Origin: Actinomycetota bacterium
GTDB lineage: Bacteria > Actinomycetota > Actinomycetes > Actinomycetales > Microbacteriaceae
Assembly (NCBI GenBank): GCA_009703845.1
Contig: WLFI01000047.1
Location: forward strand, 1 to 6,145
DNA: 6,145 bases
Direction: 5' to 3'
The position numbers were made by a program, and so were the translations under genes. Shown in pieces: positions 1 through 6,145 of this stretch; position 1 is the stretch's first letter; every line of letters starts with the position of its first letter. The notes beneath the pieces are model-generated. The model worked only from the letters and a program-made list of their open reading frames with translations, did no database searches and was not told the DNA's origin.

Positions 1-3000
1 AGCTTGAGCTCGGCGGGTGAATCGGTCTTTTCGCCCTTGAAATCGGCAACAGCCTCACCGATCATGCGCAGGTAAAGATCAAAACCGACGCCCGCGATAT
101 GCCCAGACTGCTCTCCCCCGAGCAGGTTGCCTGCGCCGCGAATTTCGAGGTCTTTGAGCGCCACCTGCATGCCCGCGCCTAGCTCGTTATTGGCGGCAAT
201 CGTCGCAAGGCGGTCGTGTGCCAGGTCGGTTAGCGGCTTGCTCGGGTCGTAGAAGAAGTAGGCATAGGCGCGCTCGCGGCTGCGGCCCACGCGACCGCGA
301 ATCTGATGCAGCTGGCTCAGGCCAAATCGCTCGGCACGATCAACAATCAGGGTGTTGGCATTCGGAATATCGATTCCGGTTTCGATGATCGTGGTCGAAA
401 CCAGCACATCAAAACGCTTTTCCCAGAAATCGATCACCACTTGCTCGAGCGCCGACTCGCTCATCTGCCCATGGGCAACCGCGATGCGGGCTTCGGGCAC
501 GAGCTCGGCCAAATCGGCAGCACACTTGTCGATGGTTTCGACGCGGTTGTGCACGAAAAACACCTGACCCTCACGAATTAGCTCGCGACGAATGGCGGCA
601 GCCACTTGCTTCTCGCTGTATCCGCCGACATAGGTCAAAATCGGGTGCCGATCTTCGGGCGGCGTAGCCAGAGTTGACATTTCGCGGATGCCCGTCACAG
701 CCATCTCGAGCGTGCGAGGTATTGGCGTGGCAGACATCGAGAGAACATCCACGTTGTGTTTTAGGTCTTTGAGCTTTTCTTTGTGCTCAACGCCAAAGCG
801 CTGCTCTTCGTCGATGATGATGAGACCGAGATTGCGAAACTTGACGTTGCCGCTGAGCAGGCGGTGGGTGCCGATGACCATGTCGACTGCGCCGGTTTCT
901 AGGCCCTCGATGGTTTCTTTCGACTCGTTGGCCGACTGAAAGCGTGAGAGCGCCTTCACGGTGACCGGGAACCCGGCAAAACGGCCGCGAATGGTTTCGG
1001 TGTGCTGGCGAACCAGCAGGGTGGTTGGCACGAGCATGGCCACCTGTTTGCCGTCTTGAATCGCCTTGAACGCGGCTCGAAGGGCGACCTCGGTTTTGCC
1101 ATAGCCGACGTCTCCGGCCAGCAGGCGGTCCATCGGAATCGAGCGCTCCATATCGCGCTTGACTTCTTCGATGGTCGAAAGCTGGTCTGGCGTCTCGACA
1201 AACGCGAAGGCCTCTTCGAGTTCGCGCTGCCACGGGGTGTCGGGGCCGAAAGCGTGACCCTGCGATTTCATGCGAGCCGAGTAGAGCTTGACCAAATCGA
1301 TGGCAATCTTGCGCACAGCCTTGCGAGCGCGACCCTTTGCGTTTGCCCAGTCGGTTCCACCCATCTTGCTGAGCACGGGCGCCTCACCGCCGACATAGCG
1401 AGTGAGTAGATCGAGTTGATCGGTTGGAACGAAGAGTGTGTCGTTTGGCTGGCCACGCTTGGATGGCGCATATTCGATGAGCAAAAACTCGCGGTCGTGC
1501 TGTTGGCGGCCAATGCCGGTGCGGCGGGTGACGAGCTCTTTGAAGCGGCCGATTCCGTGAATTTCGTGAACCACATAGTCACCGCTCTTGAGCGTTAGCG
1601 GGTCGACAGCCTGGCCGCGTTTTGAAGCCAACTTGCGAACCTGCGGATTTACATAGGTAGCACTCTTGCCATAGAACTCGTGGTCGGTAATCACGATTAG
1701 GTTCGCGCCAGGCACGGCAAAGCCCTTGCGCAGGTTCGACTGGGTCAGGTAGACCGTTTCAGGGTTTAGTCGGTCTGGAATCTCGGCGACAAAGGTTGCC
1801 TTCAGTCCCGCAGCGACAAGAACTTCACCGATGCGCTCGGCGGTTCCGTGACCCTGGGCGGTTACAACGATGTGCTGACCATTTGCACTTTGGTCTTCGA
1901 GCCAGGGCAAAACCGCGGTGTCGGCGTTGGTGAAAACGGGGATGTCGAGAATATTCAGGTTGATCTGAGTGTCATCGTCGGCCGGAAACTGCGTGACGGT
2001 GAAAAGTTGACGCTTTTGCAAGGTCGCCACGAAGGCCGGCAGGTCGACAAAACCACCGGCACTCAGGTCGATCGGGGCAGTTGCGCCTTCGATCGCGGCA
2101 TCCCAGGCGGCATGCAAGAACTCTTCGTTGGTTTCGGCCAAGCTAGTGGCTCTGGCGGCAGCCTTTTCGGGCGAGAGCAGAGTGACCAGCGCGTCGGCCG
2201 GCAGGTAATCGGTGAACGGAACCATCGCGTCGACCAAAGCCGGCGCGAGCGACTCCATGCCCTCAACCGGAATACCTTCGGCAATTTTGGCGAGCATCGT
2301 CGACAGGTTCGGAAACTCGTATTGCATCTGTCGCGCACGGTTCGCCACGCTCGGCGTGATGATGAGTTCGCGCGCGGGGTAAATGTCGACGCCCTGAATG
2401 TGCTGCGAACCAGCCTCGCGAACTAGAGAGCGCTGATCGGCTACCGAAAACTCACGAATTTCTTCAAGTTCGTCGCCAAAGAATTCGAGGCGAACGGCGT
2501 GCTCTGAGGTGGTTGGAAAAATATCGAGGATGCCTCCGCGAGCGGCAAACTCTCCGCGCTTGGTCACCATATCGACGCGCTGGTATGCCATTTCGACAAG
2601 CTTGAGGGTCAGCTCAGGCAGCCAATAGTCGCTGCCCTTCTTGAGCCGCAGTGGCGGGTGATCACCGAGGTGGGCAACGACGGGTTGAAGAACCGCTCGC
2701 ACCGAGGCGAGCACGATGACGGGGTGCGTCGGCGGAGCATCCGAGATTGAAAGCTCGTGCAAACGAGTGAGCACCTTCAGGCGCTTACCCACGGTCTCGG
2801 GGCTTGGGCTCAGGCGCTCGTGCGGCAGGGTTTCCCAAGACGGAAACTCGAGCAGTTCAAGATCGTCGACCAGATTGCGAAGGGCTGCCGCAACATCTTC
2901 TGCTTCTCGACCGGTTGCCACAACGACAAGTTGCACGGCGCTGAGTTGTTTTTCGCCGCGAAGTTTCGCCAAAAGTGCGACAACTGCGGCATGAGCACCG

Positions 3001-3122
3001 GCCGGTGCCAGCAGATCTAAACGCTTGGCAGCGAGCTTCGATTGGAGTGCCGCGATTGGATAACTTTCAGAAATTTGCACGACAAGGCGCGAAAGGGCCT
3101 CAGGGAGTCGTTTGCTATCCAC
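1..3122 (-). CDS. mfd: Transcription-repair coupling factor Mfd (3' end beyond the window)
   Basis: ATP-dependent DNA translocase that removes RNA polymerase stalled at lesions and recruits UvrA for nucleotide excision repair in the cytoplasm. I translated the whole frame: it is open for 1040 codons and runs off the window. Visible landmarks are the actinobacterial N-terminal motif FPSWETLPHERLSP (about 93-106), a UvrB-like RGGILDIFP (195-203), the CarD-like RNA-polymerase-interacting domain starting near 506 (SGDYVVHEIHGIGRF, D at 515), Walker A GDVGYGKT (670-677), the DEEQ box (771-774), SAT (797-799), QIRGRVGR (940-947) and the RecG-like translocation region with EIRGAGNLLG. Family members have roughly 1150-1200 residues, so the C-terminal UvrA-interaction domain is what is missing. 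The GTG at 3122 is the earliest possible start, because an in-frame TGA lies at 3126-3128. No ATG competes nearby; the next NTG-type option with GTG is codon 15. The gene lies 33 bp downstream of pth and is probably co-transcribed with it. Identity is near certain; the exact start is less so. Confidence 0.97.
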   Translation of the reverse strand, partial: MDSKRLPEALSRLVVQISESYPIAALQSKLAAKRLDLLAPAGAHAAVVALLAKLRGEKQLSAVQLVVVATGREAEDVAAALRNLVDDLELLEFPSWETLPHERLSPSPETVGKRLKVLTRLHELSISDAPPTHPVIVLASVRAVLQPVVAHLGDHPPLRLKKGSDYWLPELTLKLVEMAYQRVDMVTKRGEFAARGGILDIFPTTSEHAVRLEFFGDELEEIREFSVADQRSLVREAGSQHIQGVDIYPARELIITPSVANRARQMQYEFPNLSTMLAKIAEGIPVEGMESLAPALVDAMVPFTDYLPADALVTLLSPEKAAARATSLAETNEEFLHAAWDAAIEGATAPIDLSAGGFVDLPAFVATLQKRQLFTVTQFPADDDTQINLNILDIPVFTNADTAVLPWLEDQSANGQHIVVTAQGHGTAERIGEVLVAAGLKATFVAEIPDRLNPETVYLTQSNLRKGFAVPGANLIVITDHEFYGKSATYVNPQVRKLASKRGQAVDPLTLKSGDYVVHEIHGIGRFKELVTRRTGIGRQQHDREFLLIEYAPSKRGQPNDTLFVPTDQLDLLTRYVGGEAPVLSKMGGTDWANAKGRARKAVRKIAIDLVKLYSARMKSQGHAFGPDTPWQRELEEAFAFVETPDQLSTIEEVKRDMERSIPMDRLLAGDVGYGKTEVALRAAFKAIQDGKQVAMLVPTTLLVRQHTETIRGRFAGFPVTVKALSRFQSANESKETIEGLETGAVDMVIGTHRLLSGNVKFRNLGLIIIDEEQRFGVEHKEKLKDLKHNVDVLSMSATPIPRTLEMAVTGIREMSTLATPPEDRHPILTYVGGYSEKQVAAAIRRELIREGQVFFVHNRVETIDKCAADLAELVPEARIAVAHGQMSESALEQVVIDFWEKRFDVLVSTTIIETGIDIPNANTLIVDRAERFGLSQLHQIRGRVGRSRERAYAYFFYDPSKPLTDLAHDRLATIAANNELGAGMQVALKDLEIRGAGNLLGGEQSGHIAGVGFDLYLRMIGEAVADFKGEKTDSPAELK

Positions 3123-3155
3123 CCCTCAAGTGTAAGTTGCGCGGGGTGTTTGGGT
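3123..3155 (-). other. 33-bp pth-mfd spacer with a GAGGG abutting the mfd start
   Basis: The gap between the pth TAA and the mfd GTG holds no hairpin with a T-run and no clear promoter, so co-transcription is likely. The only ribosome-binding-like bases, GAGGG at 3123-3127, touch the GTG with no proper spacing, which leaves the mechanism of mfd initiation unclear. Confidence 0.4.
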
Positions 3156-3737
3156 TTATGCGCCGTGATACTTCTGCTGGGCAGCGGCCAGACCGTCGAC
3201 CAAAACGGCCTCGATGGCGTCTGCGCCGGTTTCGAGGGTTAGGTCGAGATCTTTGCGCTCGGTGCTCGAAAAATTCTTGAGCACAAAATCTGCAACTTCT
3301 TGCTGACCCGGAGGGCGGCCGATGCCAACGCGAATTCGAATGAAGTCGGTGGTGCCGATGGCAGAGATGATGTCGCGCAGCCCATTGTGACCCGCATGAC
3401 CACCGCCCTGCTTGAGGCGAACGTCGTGAACGGGGATGTCTAGCTCATCGTGAACCACGATGATGTGGCTCGGGCTAACGTCGAAGAATTTTGCCAGCCC
3501 AGCGACAGGCCCGCCGCTGGTGTTCATGAATGACAGCGGCTTGGCCAAAATTACCTTCGGCCCGCCAACGCCAAGGCGTGTTTCGGCGATGACCGAATTG
3601 GTTTTGTGTGATTTGAACGAGACCCCGACTCGTTGCGCCAGAATGTCGAGAACCATTTGGCCGACATTGTGGCGGTTGCCCGCGTAGCCGGGCCCGGGGT
3701 TACCGAGCCCGACTACGAGATAAGGCGAATTACTCAG
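3156..3737 (-). CDS. pth: Peptidyl-tRNA hydrolase, apparent CTG start
   Basis: Cytoplasmic esterase that cleaves peptidyl-tRNA released from stalled ribosomes and so recycles tRNA. From the CTG at 3735-3737 the product has 193 residues, matching the usual length of about 190-195. The family motif GLGNPGPGYAGNRHNVG is at 10-26, with N13 and catalytic H23. FMN is at 70-72 (N72), HDELD at 96-100 (D97) and GHNGLRD at 116-122 (N118); together these are the expected active-site set. The first ATG in frame is codon 28 (3654-3656), which would delete N13 and H23 and cannot give a normal enzyme. Between the in-frame TAG at 3744-3746 and that ATG, CTG is the only NTG codon. The predicted N-terminus, (M)SNSPYLVVGLGN, resembles the family. 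The start overlaps the rplY stop by 8 bp, suggesting translational coupling. A weak AGAGG sits at 3750-3754, 12 nt from the start. The gene ends in TAA. Function is very well supported; initiation at CTG is inferred. Confidence 0.95.
   Translation of the reverse strand: MSNSPYLVVGLGNPGPGYAGNRHNVGQMVLDILAQRVGVSFKSHKTNSVIAETRLGVGGPKVILAKPLSFMNTSGGPVAGLAKFFDVSPSHIIVVHDELDIPVHDVRLKQGGGHAGHNGLRDIISAIGTTDFIRIRVGIGRPPGQQEVADFVLKNFSSTERKDLDLTLETGADAIEAVLVDGLAAAQQKYHGA
3730..3737 (-). promoter_or_regulatory. rplY stop / pth start overlap (CTGAGTAA)
   Basis: The eight bases CTGAGTAA contain the inferred pth start codon CTG and, one frame over, the rplY stop TAA. This close overlap is the classic arrangement for translational coupling, in which ribosomes ending rplY re-initiate on pth. 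Coupling would help explain how a weak CTG codon with only a distant AGAGG (3750-3754) is used. Confidence 0.6.
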
Positions 3738-4314
3738 CGGCTGCTACTGCCTCTACGGCTGGCTCTTCAGACTGGCCAGCAGCGGTTGCGATTACCGAAG
3801 CGATTAGCTCGTCTTCAGGTAGGTCGAGTGCAACACCAGCAGGAAGCTTGATGTCTTTTGCAAGTAGGTGGAAGCCAGCGCCTTCTTTGTTGAAGACAGC
3901 CTCTACATACTCAGGAATGTTGTTGGCTTCGGTTAGAAGCTTCACGGTCTTGTGCTCTAGATCGATGGTGGTACCGCTTAGCGACTCACCAACAACGTGA
4001 ACTGGAACCTCAACGTGAACCTTCTCGCCCTTGACGATGGTTACTAGGTCAACGTGCTCGATGACCTGGGTGACTACGTCTTTGGTGGCGCTCTTTACAA
4101 GAACCGACTCGTTCTTGCCGTCGATTAGTAGGTCGATAACAGCGTTCTTGTGGCGAAGCACAAGTGCTAGCTCGCGAGCTGGAAGGGTGATGTGGCGTGG
4201 GTCGCTGCCGTGACCGTAGATCACTGCAGGGGTGCGGCCGGCTGCACGCGACTTGCGCGCTGCACCCTTACCGAAAGAGGTGCGAAGTTCGGCAACCATT
4301 GTTGCTTCAGACAT
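3730..4314 (-). CDS. rplY: 50S ribosomal protein L25, long CTC form
   Basis: Ribosomal protein that binds 5S rRNA in the large subunit. The product has 194 residues. The N-terminal L25 fold covers roughly residues 1-95 (FGKGAARKSRAAGRTPAVIYG near the start, then a DPRHITLP strand). The C-terminal TL5/CTC-type beta domain follows to about 180 (VEVPVHVVGE, the INLPEYVE-type segment seen here as NNIPEYVEAVF, and DLPEDELIASV). A short Ala/Glu/Val-rich acidic tail ends it. This two-domain form is the general stress/CTC version, not the roughly 95-residue E. coli version. The ATG at 4312-4314 has only a weak GGA seven to nine bases upstream. Codon use differs strongly from mfd: of 19 leucines, 10 are CTA, 8 CTT, 1 CTC and none CTG, fitting selection for high expression. 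The gene follows a 158-bp leader with a candidate promoter and overlaps the start of pth by 8 bp. Confidence 0.97.
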   Translation of the reverse strand: MSEATMVAELRTSFGKGAARKSRAAGRTPAVIYGHGSDPRHITLPARELALVLRHKNAVIDLLIDGKNESVLVKSATKDVVTQVIEHVDLVTIVKGEKVHVEVPVHVVGESLSGTTIDLEHKTVKLLTEANNIPEYVEAVFNKEGAGFHLLAKDIKLPAGVALDLPEDELIASVIATAAGQSEEPAVEAVAAAE

Positions 4315-4326
4315 GATTTATCCAAT

Positions 4327-4342
4327 CCAGGTTTTCACCTGA
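4327..4342 (-). promoter_or_regulatory. GAAA-loop hairpin just upstream of the rplY start
   Basis: The transcript would read CAGGU-GAAA-ACCUG: five perfect pairs closed by a GNRA-type tetraloop, plus one outer U-G wobble pair. It ends 12-13 nt before the ATG and abuts the only Shine-Dalgarno-like bases (GGA, 4321-4323). It could influence ribosome access or leader stability. The pairing is seen directly; a role in control is inference. Confidence 0.35.
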
Positions 4343-4368
4343 TGTTTAGTGTTTTGCTATCAACTCAA

Positions 4369-4380
4369 GCGTGTTCACGC
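4369..4380. repeat. Short inverted repeat GCGTG-AA-CACGC in the rplY leader
   Basis: Two perfect 5-bp arms around a 2-bp centre, about 55 bp upstream of the rplY start. It could be a small protein-binding palindrome or part of a folded leader. At this length chance occurrence is possible, and no regulator is recognised. Confidence 0.3.
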
Positions 4381-4457
4381 GAGGATAAGGCCTAAGCCGG
4401 TTGCCCCGTCGATTACGGTTTCAAGCTTTTCGCTCTCAACCCTCGCCGTAGTTCTGC

Positions 4458-4472
4458 ACAAGTCTAACTTGT
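4458..4472. repeat. Perfect 6-bp inverted repeat directly after the permease stop
   Basis: The minus strand reads ACAAGT-TAG-ACTTGT, two perfect 6-bp arms with a 3-bp centre, starting at the base after the permease TAG. It contains the candidate -10 hexamer of the rplY promoter. As DNA it could be an operator; as RNA it would be a short, AT-rich, weak hairpin. No T-run follows, so it is not a convincing terminator. Confidence 0.4.
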
Positions 4473-4490
4473 CTAGGCTCGGCTAATCAA
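4461..4490 (-). promoter_or_regulatory. Candidate sigma-70-type promoter for rplY (weak)
   Basis: On the minus strand a TTGATT (4485-4490) is followed after 18 bp by TAGACT (4461-4466). Each matches four of six bases of the TTGACA/TATAAT consensus. It lies over the 3' end of the permease gene and would start transcription near 4454, giving rplY a leader of about 140 nt. A highly expressed ribosomal gene behind a 158-bp spacer should have its own promoter, which supports the assignment, but no transcript data exist here. Read-through from prs and the permease is an alternative or additional source. Confidence 0.3.
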
Positions 4491-5726
4491 CCCTCGCGCA
4501 AGCCAACGCACTGCCAGTGCGGCTGCGAGTATCAAGACGCTCACCCAAACCGCTGGCCCGGGCACTGCCACAGCTAGTAGCGCACACAAACCAAAGCCGA
4601 CAAAAGCAACCACTCGCACAGCCGCGCCGATTTCTGGAATCAACCAGGCACTTAGGTGGCCAATCGCGTAGTAGAGCAGAACCGAGAACGACGAGAACCC
4701 GATGACCCAACTGAGCTCACCGACGAACAAGAGCGCAATCGCACCTGCCCCGACAATCACTTCGGCAAGCCAAGGTGCGCCAGCTCGGTTTCTGCGGCTG
4801 AGCATCGGCGGCAACTCGCCGTCTTCGGCCATGGTTGCGGCGGTGCGAGAAACTCCCGCGAGTAACGCGAGCATCGAACCTAGGCCGGCAGCCGCTGCCA
4901 CGCCAATGACCAGCCAGCCGGGCATCCACGGGGCGATCAGTGCGGTGAGCGCGACAAATGGTGCTTCGACAAACCCGAGACTTAAGCCCAATTGGGTCAG
5001 CAGGGTTTGAGCGAGGCCGAAGTACAGCAAAGTCACCACGGTCAGCGTGATCACTATGGCTCGCGGAATGTTGCGCTTCGGGTCGCGAACCTCGTCGCCA
5101 AGCGTTGCCACTCGCGCGTATCCGGCGAAGGCGAAAAACATCACGGATGCTGCGCTGACCAGCTGCGCAAAGCTCGAGCCACCCGCTGCACTCAACACCT
5201 CGGCCACGGGTTGCGCGCTCACCGATGCCGCGGGTAGCACGGCCGAGGTCAGAATGACTACGAAGAACAGCGTGGTGGTGGTCGCTAGAACGGCGGCAAC
5301 GGCGGCGGTTCGGTTTATGCCAGAAATGTTGATCAGGGTGAGCACGGCAATGGCGGCGGCGGCCGGCCAAAACTTCAGTTCGGGAGTGAGATATTCCTGA
5401 ACCACCAGCGCGATGGCCGCAATCGAACCGATTTTGCCGAAAACGAATGCAAAACCTGCGACAAATGATGTTGGCTGGTTCACCATTTCGCGTGAATATG
5501 TGTAAATGCCGCCGGGGCGGCTGATGCGCTTGGCTAGTTGATAAACGCTCGCGGCATTGAGCACCGAGACCAGCGCGGCCAGGCCTATCGCGGCGAGAAA
5601 AAGTGAACCCGAGATGGCGAAGGTTTCGCGAAAAACAACAAACACTCCAGCGCCAAGCATCGAAGCAAGTCCAATGGCGATGGCGCCGACAAGGCCGATT
5701 TTCTGGGTGGTTTTGTCTTTCGCCAT
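4473..5726 (-). CDS. APC-superfamily permease, probably amino acid/amine transport, substrate unknown
   Basis: Integral membrane secondary transporter of about 417 residues. A short charged N-terminus (MAKDKTTQK) leads into a first membrane helix containing MLGAGVF (about 23-29), the glycine-rich break typical of helix 1 in the amino acid-polyamine-organocation family. Other family marks are PGGIYTYSRE (71-80) in the second to third helix region and FFAFAGYARVATLGDEVRDP (about 197-216), followed by NIPRAI. Reading hydrophobicity by eye gives about twelve membrane segments and a short basic C-terminus (RWLARGLISRA). Substrate residues cannot be assigned; amino acid or amine import or export are all possible. 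I chose the ATG at 5724-5726. A TTG two codons upstream (5730-5732) would add two residues. Neither has a strong ribosome binding site. The gene lies 38 bp after prs and could be read from the same transcript. It is the only member of the block that is not a standard housekeeping neighbour. Confidence 0.9.
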   Translation of the reverse strand: MAKDKTTQKIGLVGAIAIGLASMLGAGVFVVFRETFAISGSLFLAAIGLAALVSVLNAASVYQLAKRISRPGGIYTYSREMVNQPTSFVAGFAFVFGKIGSIAAIALVVQEYLTPELKFWPAAAAIAVLTLINISGINRTAAVAAVLATTTTLFFVVILTSAVLPAASVSAQPVAEVLSAAGGSSFAQLVSAASVMFFAFAGYARVATLGDEVRDPKRNIPRAIVITLTVVTLLYFGLAQTLLTQLGLSLGFVEAPFVALTALIAPWMPGWLVIGVAAAAGLGSMLALLAGVSRTAATMAEDGELPPMLSRRNRAGAPWLAEVIVGAGAIALLFVGELSWVIGFSSFSVLLYYAIGHLSAWLIPEIGAAVRVVAFVGFGLCALLAVAVPGPAVWVSVLILAAALAVRWLARGLISRA

Positions 5727-5764
5727 GTTCAAGCCAGCCGACTCGTCGGTTCGTGAACTAGGGC
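5727..5764 (-). other. 38-bp prs-permease spacer with a small palindrome
   Basis: It contains CCGAC-GA-GTCGG (5738-5749), which could fold as a 4-bp stem with a 4-nt loop. It is not followed by a T-run, so it is unlikely to terminate transcription. No strong ribosome binding site precedes the permease start. Confidence 0.35.
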
Positions 5765-6145
5765 TTAGGCGTGACCTGGAAAGAGTGAGTTAACCGAGTC
5801 GTCGTCGAACACAGCGCTGATTGCCTTGGCGATGAGCGGTGCAATCGAAAGAACCTCGAGCTTGGCAAACTGCTTGTCTGGGCCGACCGGCAGGGTGTTG
5901 GTCACTACTACCGCGTCCACTGCCTCGCTCGAAAGTCGCTCGACTGCAGGGTCAGAGAAGATTGCGTGAGTGGCAGCCACGATTACGCGAGCAGCGCCAT
6001 TCTTCTTCAAGGCAGCAGCTGCGGCAACAATGGTACCGGCGGTGTCGATCATGTCATCGACGAGCAAACAGGTGCGGCCGGCAACATCACCGACAAGTTC
6101 GTGAGCGGTCACTTGGTTTGGAACATCCGGGTCACGACGCTTGTG
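5765..6145 (-). CDS. prs: Ribose-phosphate pyrophosphokinase (PRPP synthetase), C-terminal part
   Basis: Makes 5-phosphoribosyl diphosphate from ribose 5-phosphate and ATP, feeding purine, pyrimidine, histidine, tryptophan and NAD synthesis. Only the last 126 residues are present; the family has about 320-330, so roughly 200 N-terminal residues lie beyond the window's upper end. The visible part begins HKRRDPDVPNQ, continues to HELVGDVAGRTCLLVDDMID, and contains the PRPP-binding loop VDDMIDTAGT. It then shows the ATHAIFSDPAVERL segment, TNTLPV, and the usual ending with a serine-leucine-phenylalanine motif (SVNSLFPGHA). The frame is continuous from the window edge to the TAA at 5765-5767. The GTG at 6110-6112 inside this frame is an internal valine, not a start. 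The upstream neighbour is not visible; in many actinobacteria it is glmU. The permease begins 38 bp downstream, without an obvious terminator between. Confidence 0.96.
   Translation of the reverse strand, partial: HKRRDPDVPNQVTAHELVGDVAGRTCLLVDDMIDTAGTIVAAAAALKKNGAARVIVAATHAIFSDPAVERLSSEAVDAVVVTNTLPVGPDKQFAKLEVLSIAPLIAKAISAVFDDDSVNSLFPGHA

Noticed and set aside
787..1582. Several open frames in other minus-strand frames within mfd
   Set aside because: They are out of frame with the continuous Mfd reading frame that carries Walker A, DEEQ and the RNA-polymerase-interaction domain. Their arginine- and serine-rich products look like frame shadows.
1848..2426. 192-codon open frame on the plus strand opposite mfd
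   Set aside because: It lies wholly antisense to a clearly coding mfd region with intact family motifs. The translated product shows no recognisable domain, and long antisense frames are expected in GC-leaning coding DNA.
3156..3656. Shorter pth starting at the ATG at 3656
   Set aside because: It would lack the GLGNPG motif and catalytic H23, which are present intact in the same frame upstream.
3688..3700. GC-rich overlapping palindrome in pth (CCCGGGCCCGG)
   Set aside because: It is explained by the codons of the conserved NPGPG motif of Pth.
4363..4369. CTTGAGT on the minus strand, resembling half of an HspR (HAIR) operator
   Set aside because: The matching ACTCAAG half is not present seven bases away, so the full CTTGAGT-N7-ACTCAAG site is missing.
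4458..4472. Intrinsic terminator for the permease gene
   Set aside because: The stem is short and AT-rich and is followed by GCAGAAC, not a run of T.
5727..5732. TTG start for the permease two codons upstream of the chosen ATG
   Set aside because: It adds only two residues and has no better ribosome binding site than the ATG; it remains possible but is less likely.

Overview
The window shows a compact actinobacterial housekeeping block, all on the minus strand. Five protein-coding genes fill nearly the whole sequence. In order of transcription (high to low coordinate) they are prs (3' part only), an APC-family permease, rplY (L25/CTC), pth, and mfd (missing its last part at the window edge). 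The prs-rplY-pth-mfd neighbourhood, the CTC-type two-domain L25, and Mfd motifs such as FPSWETLPHERLSP point to Actinomycetota. The Pth and Mfd sequences and the moderate GC content (mid-50s percent by eye) suggest a Microbacteriaceae-like organism, perhaps a small-genome aquatic lineage. That placement is inference from sequence style, not a database result.

Layout: 5765-6145 is the C-terminal 126 residues of ribose-phosphate pyrophosphokinase, including the PRPP-binding loop. After 38 bp comes a permease of about 417 residues (4473-5726) with no recognisable substrate. A 158-bp spacer (4315-4472) is the only sizeable noncoding stretch. It holds a candidate promoter for rplY that overlaps an inverted repeat, a second small inverted repeat, and a short GAAA-loop hairpin just ahead of the rplY start. 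rplY (3730-4314) overlaps pth by 8 bp. pth appears to start at a CTG codon, because no ATG, GTG or TTG lies upstream of its catalytic motif. A 33-bp gap separates pth from mfd, whose GTG start at 3122 is the most upstream one possible. mfd then stays open to the end of the window (1040 complete codons).

Functionally the block joins nucleotide precursor supply (PRPP synthesis), ribosome assembly (5S rRNA-binding L25), recycling of peptidyl-tRNA (Pth) and transcription-coupled repair (Mfd). The permease is the one gene that does not belong to this common set. No RNA genes, mobile elements, CRISPR arrays, phage genes or convincing intrinsic terminators were seen. I did not find a new biological system. 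The points most worth checking are the CTG start and stop overlap of pth, the permease placed inside the conserved block, the strongly skewed leucine codons of rplY, and the possible regulatory structure in the rplY leader.
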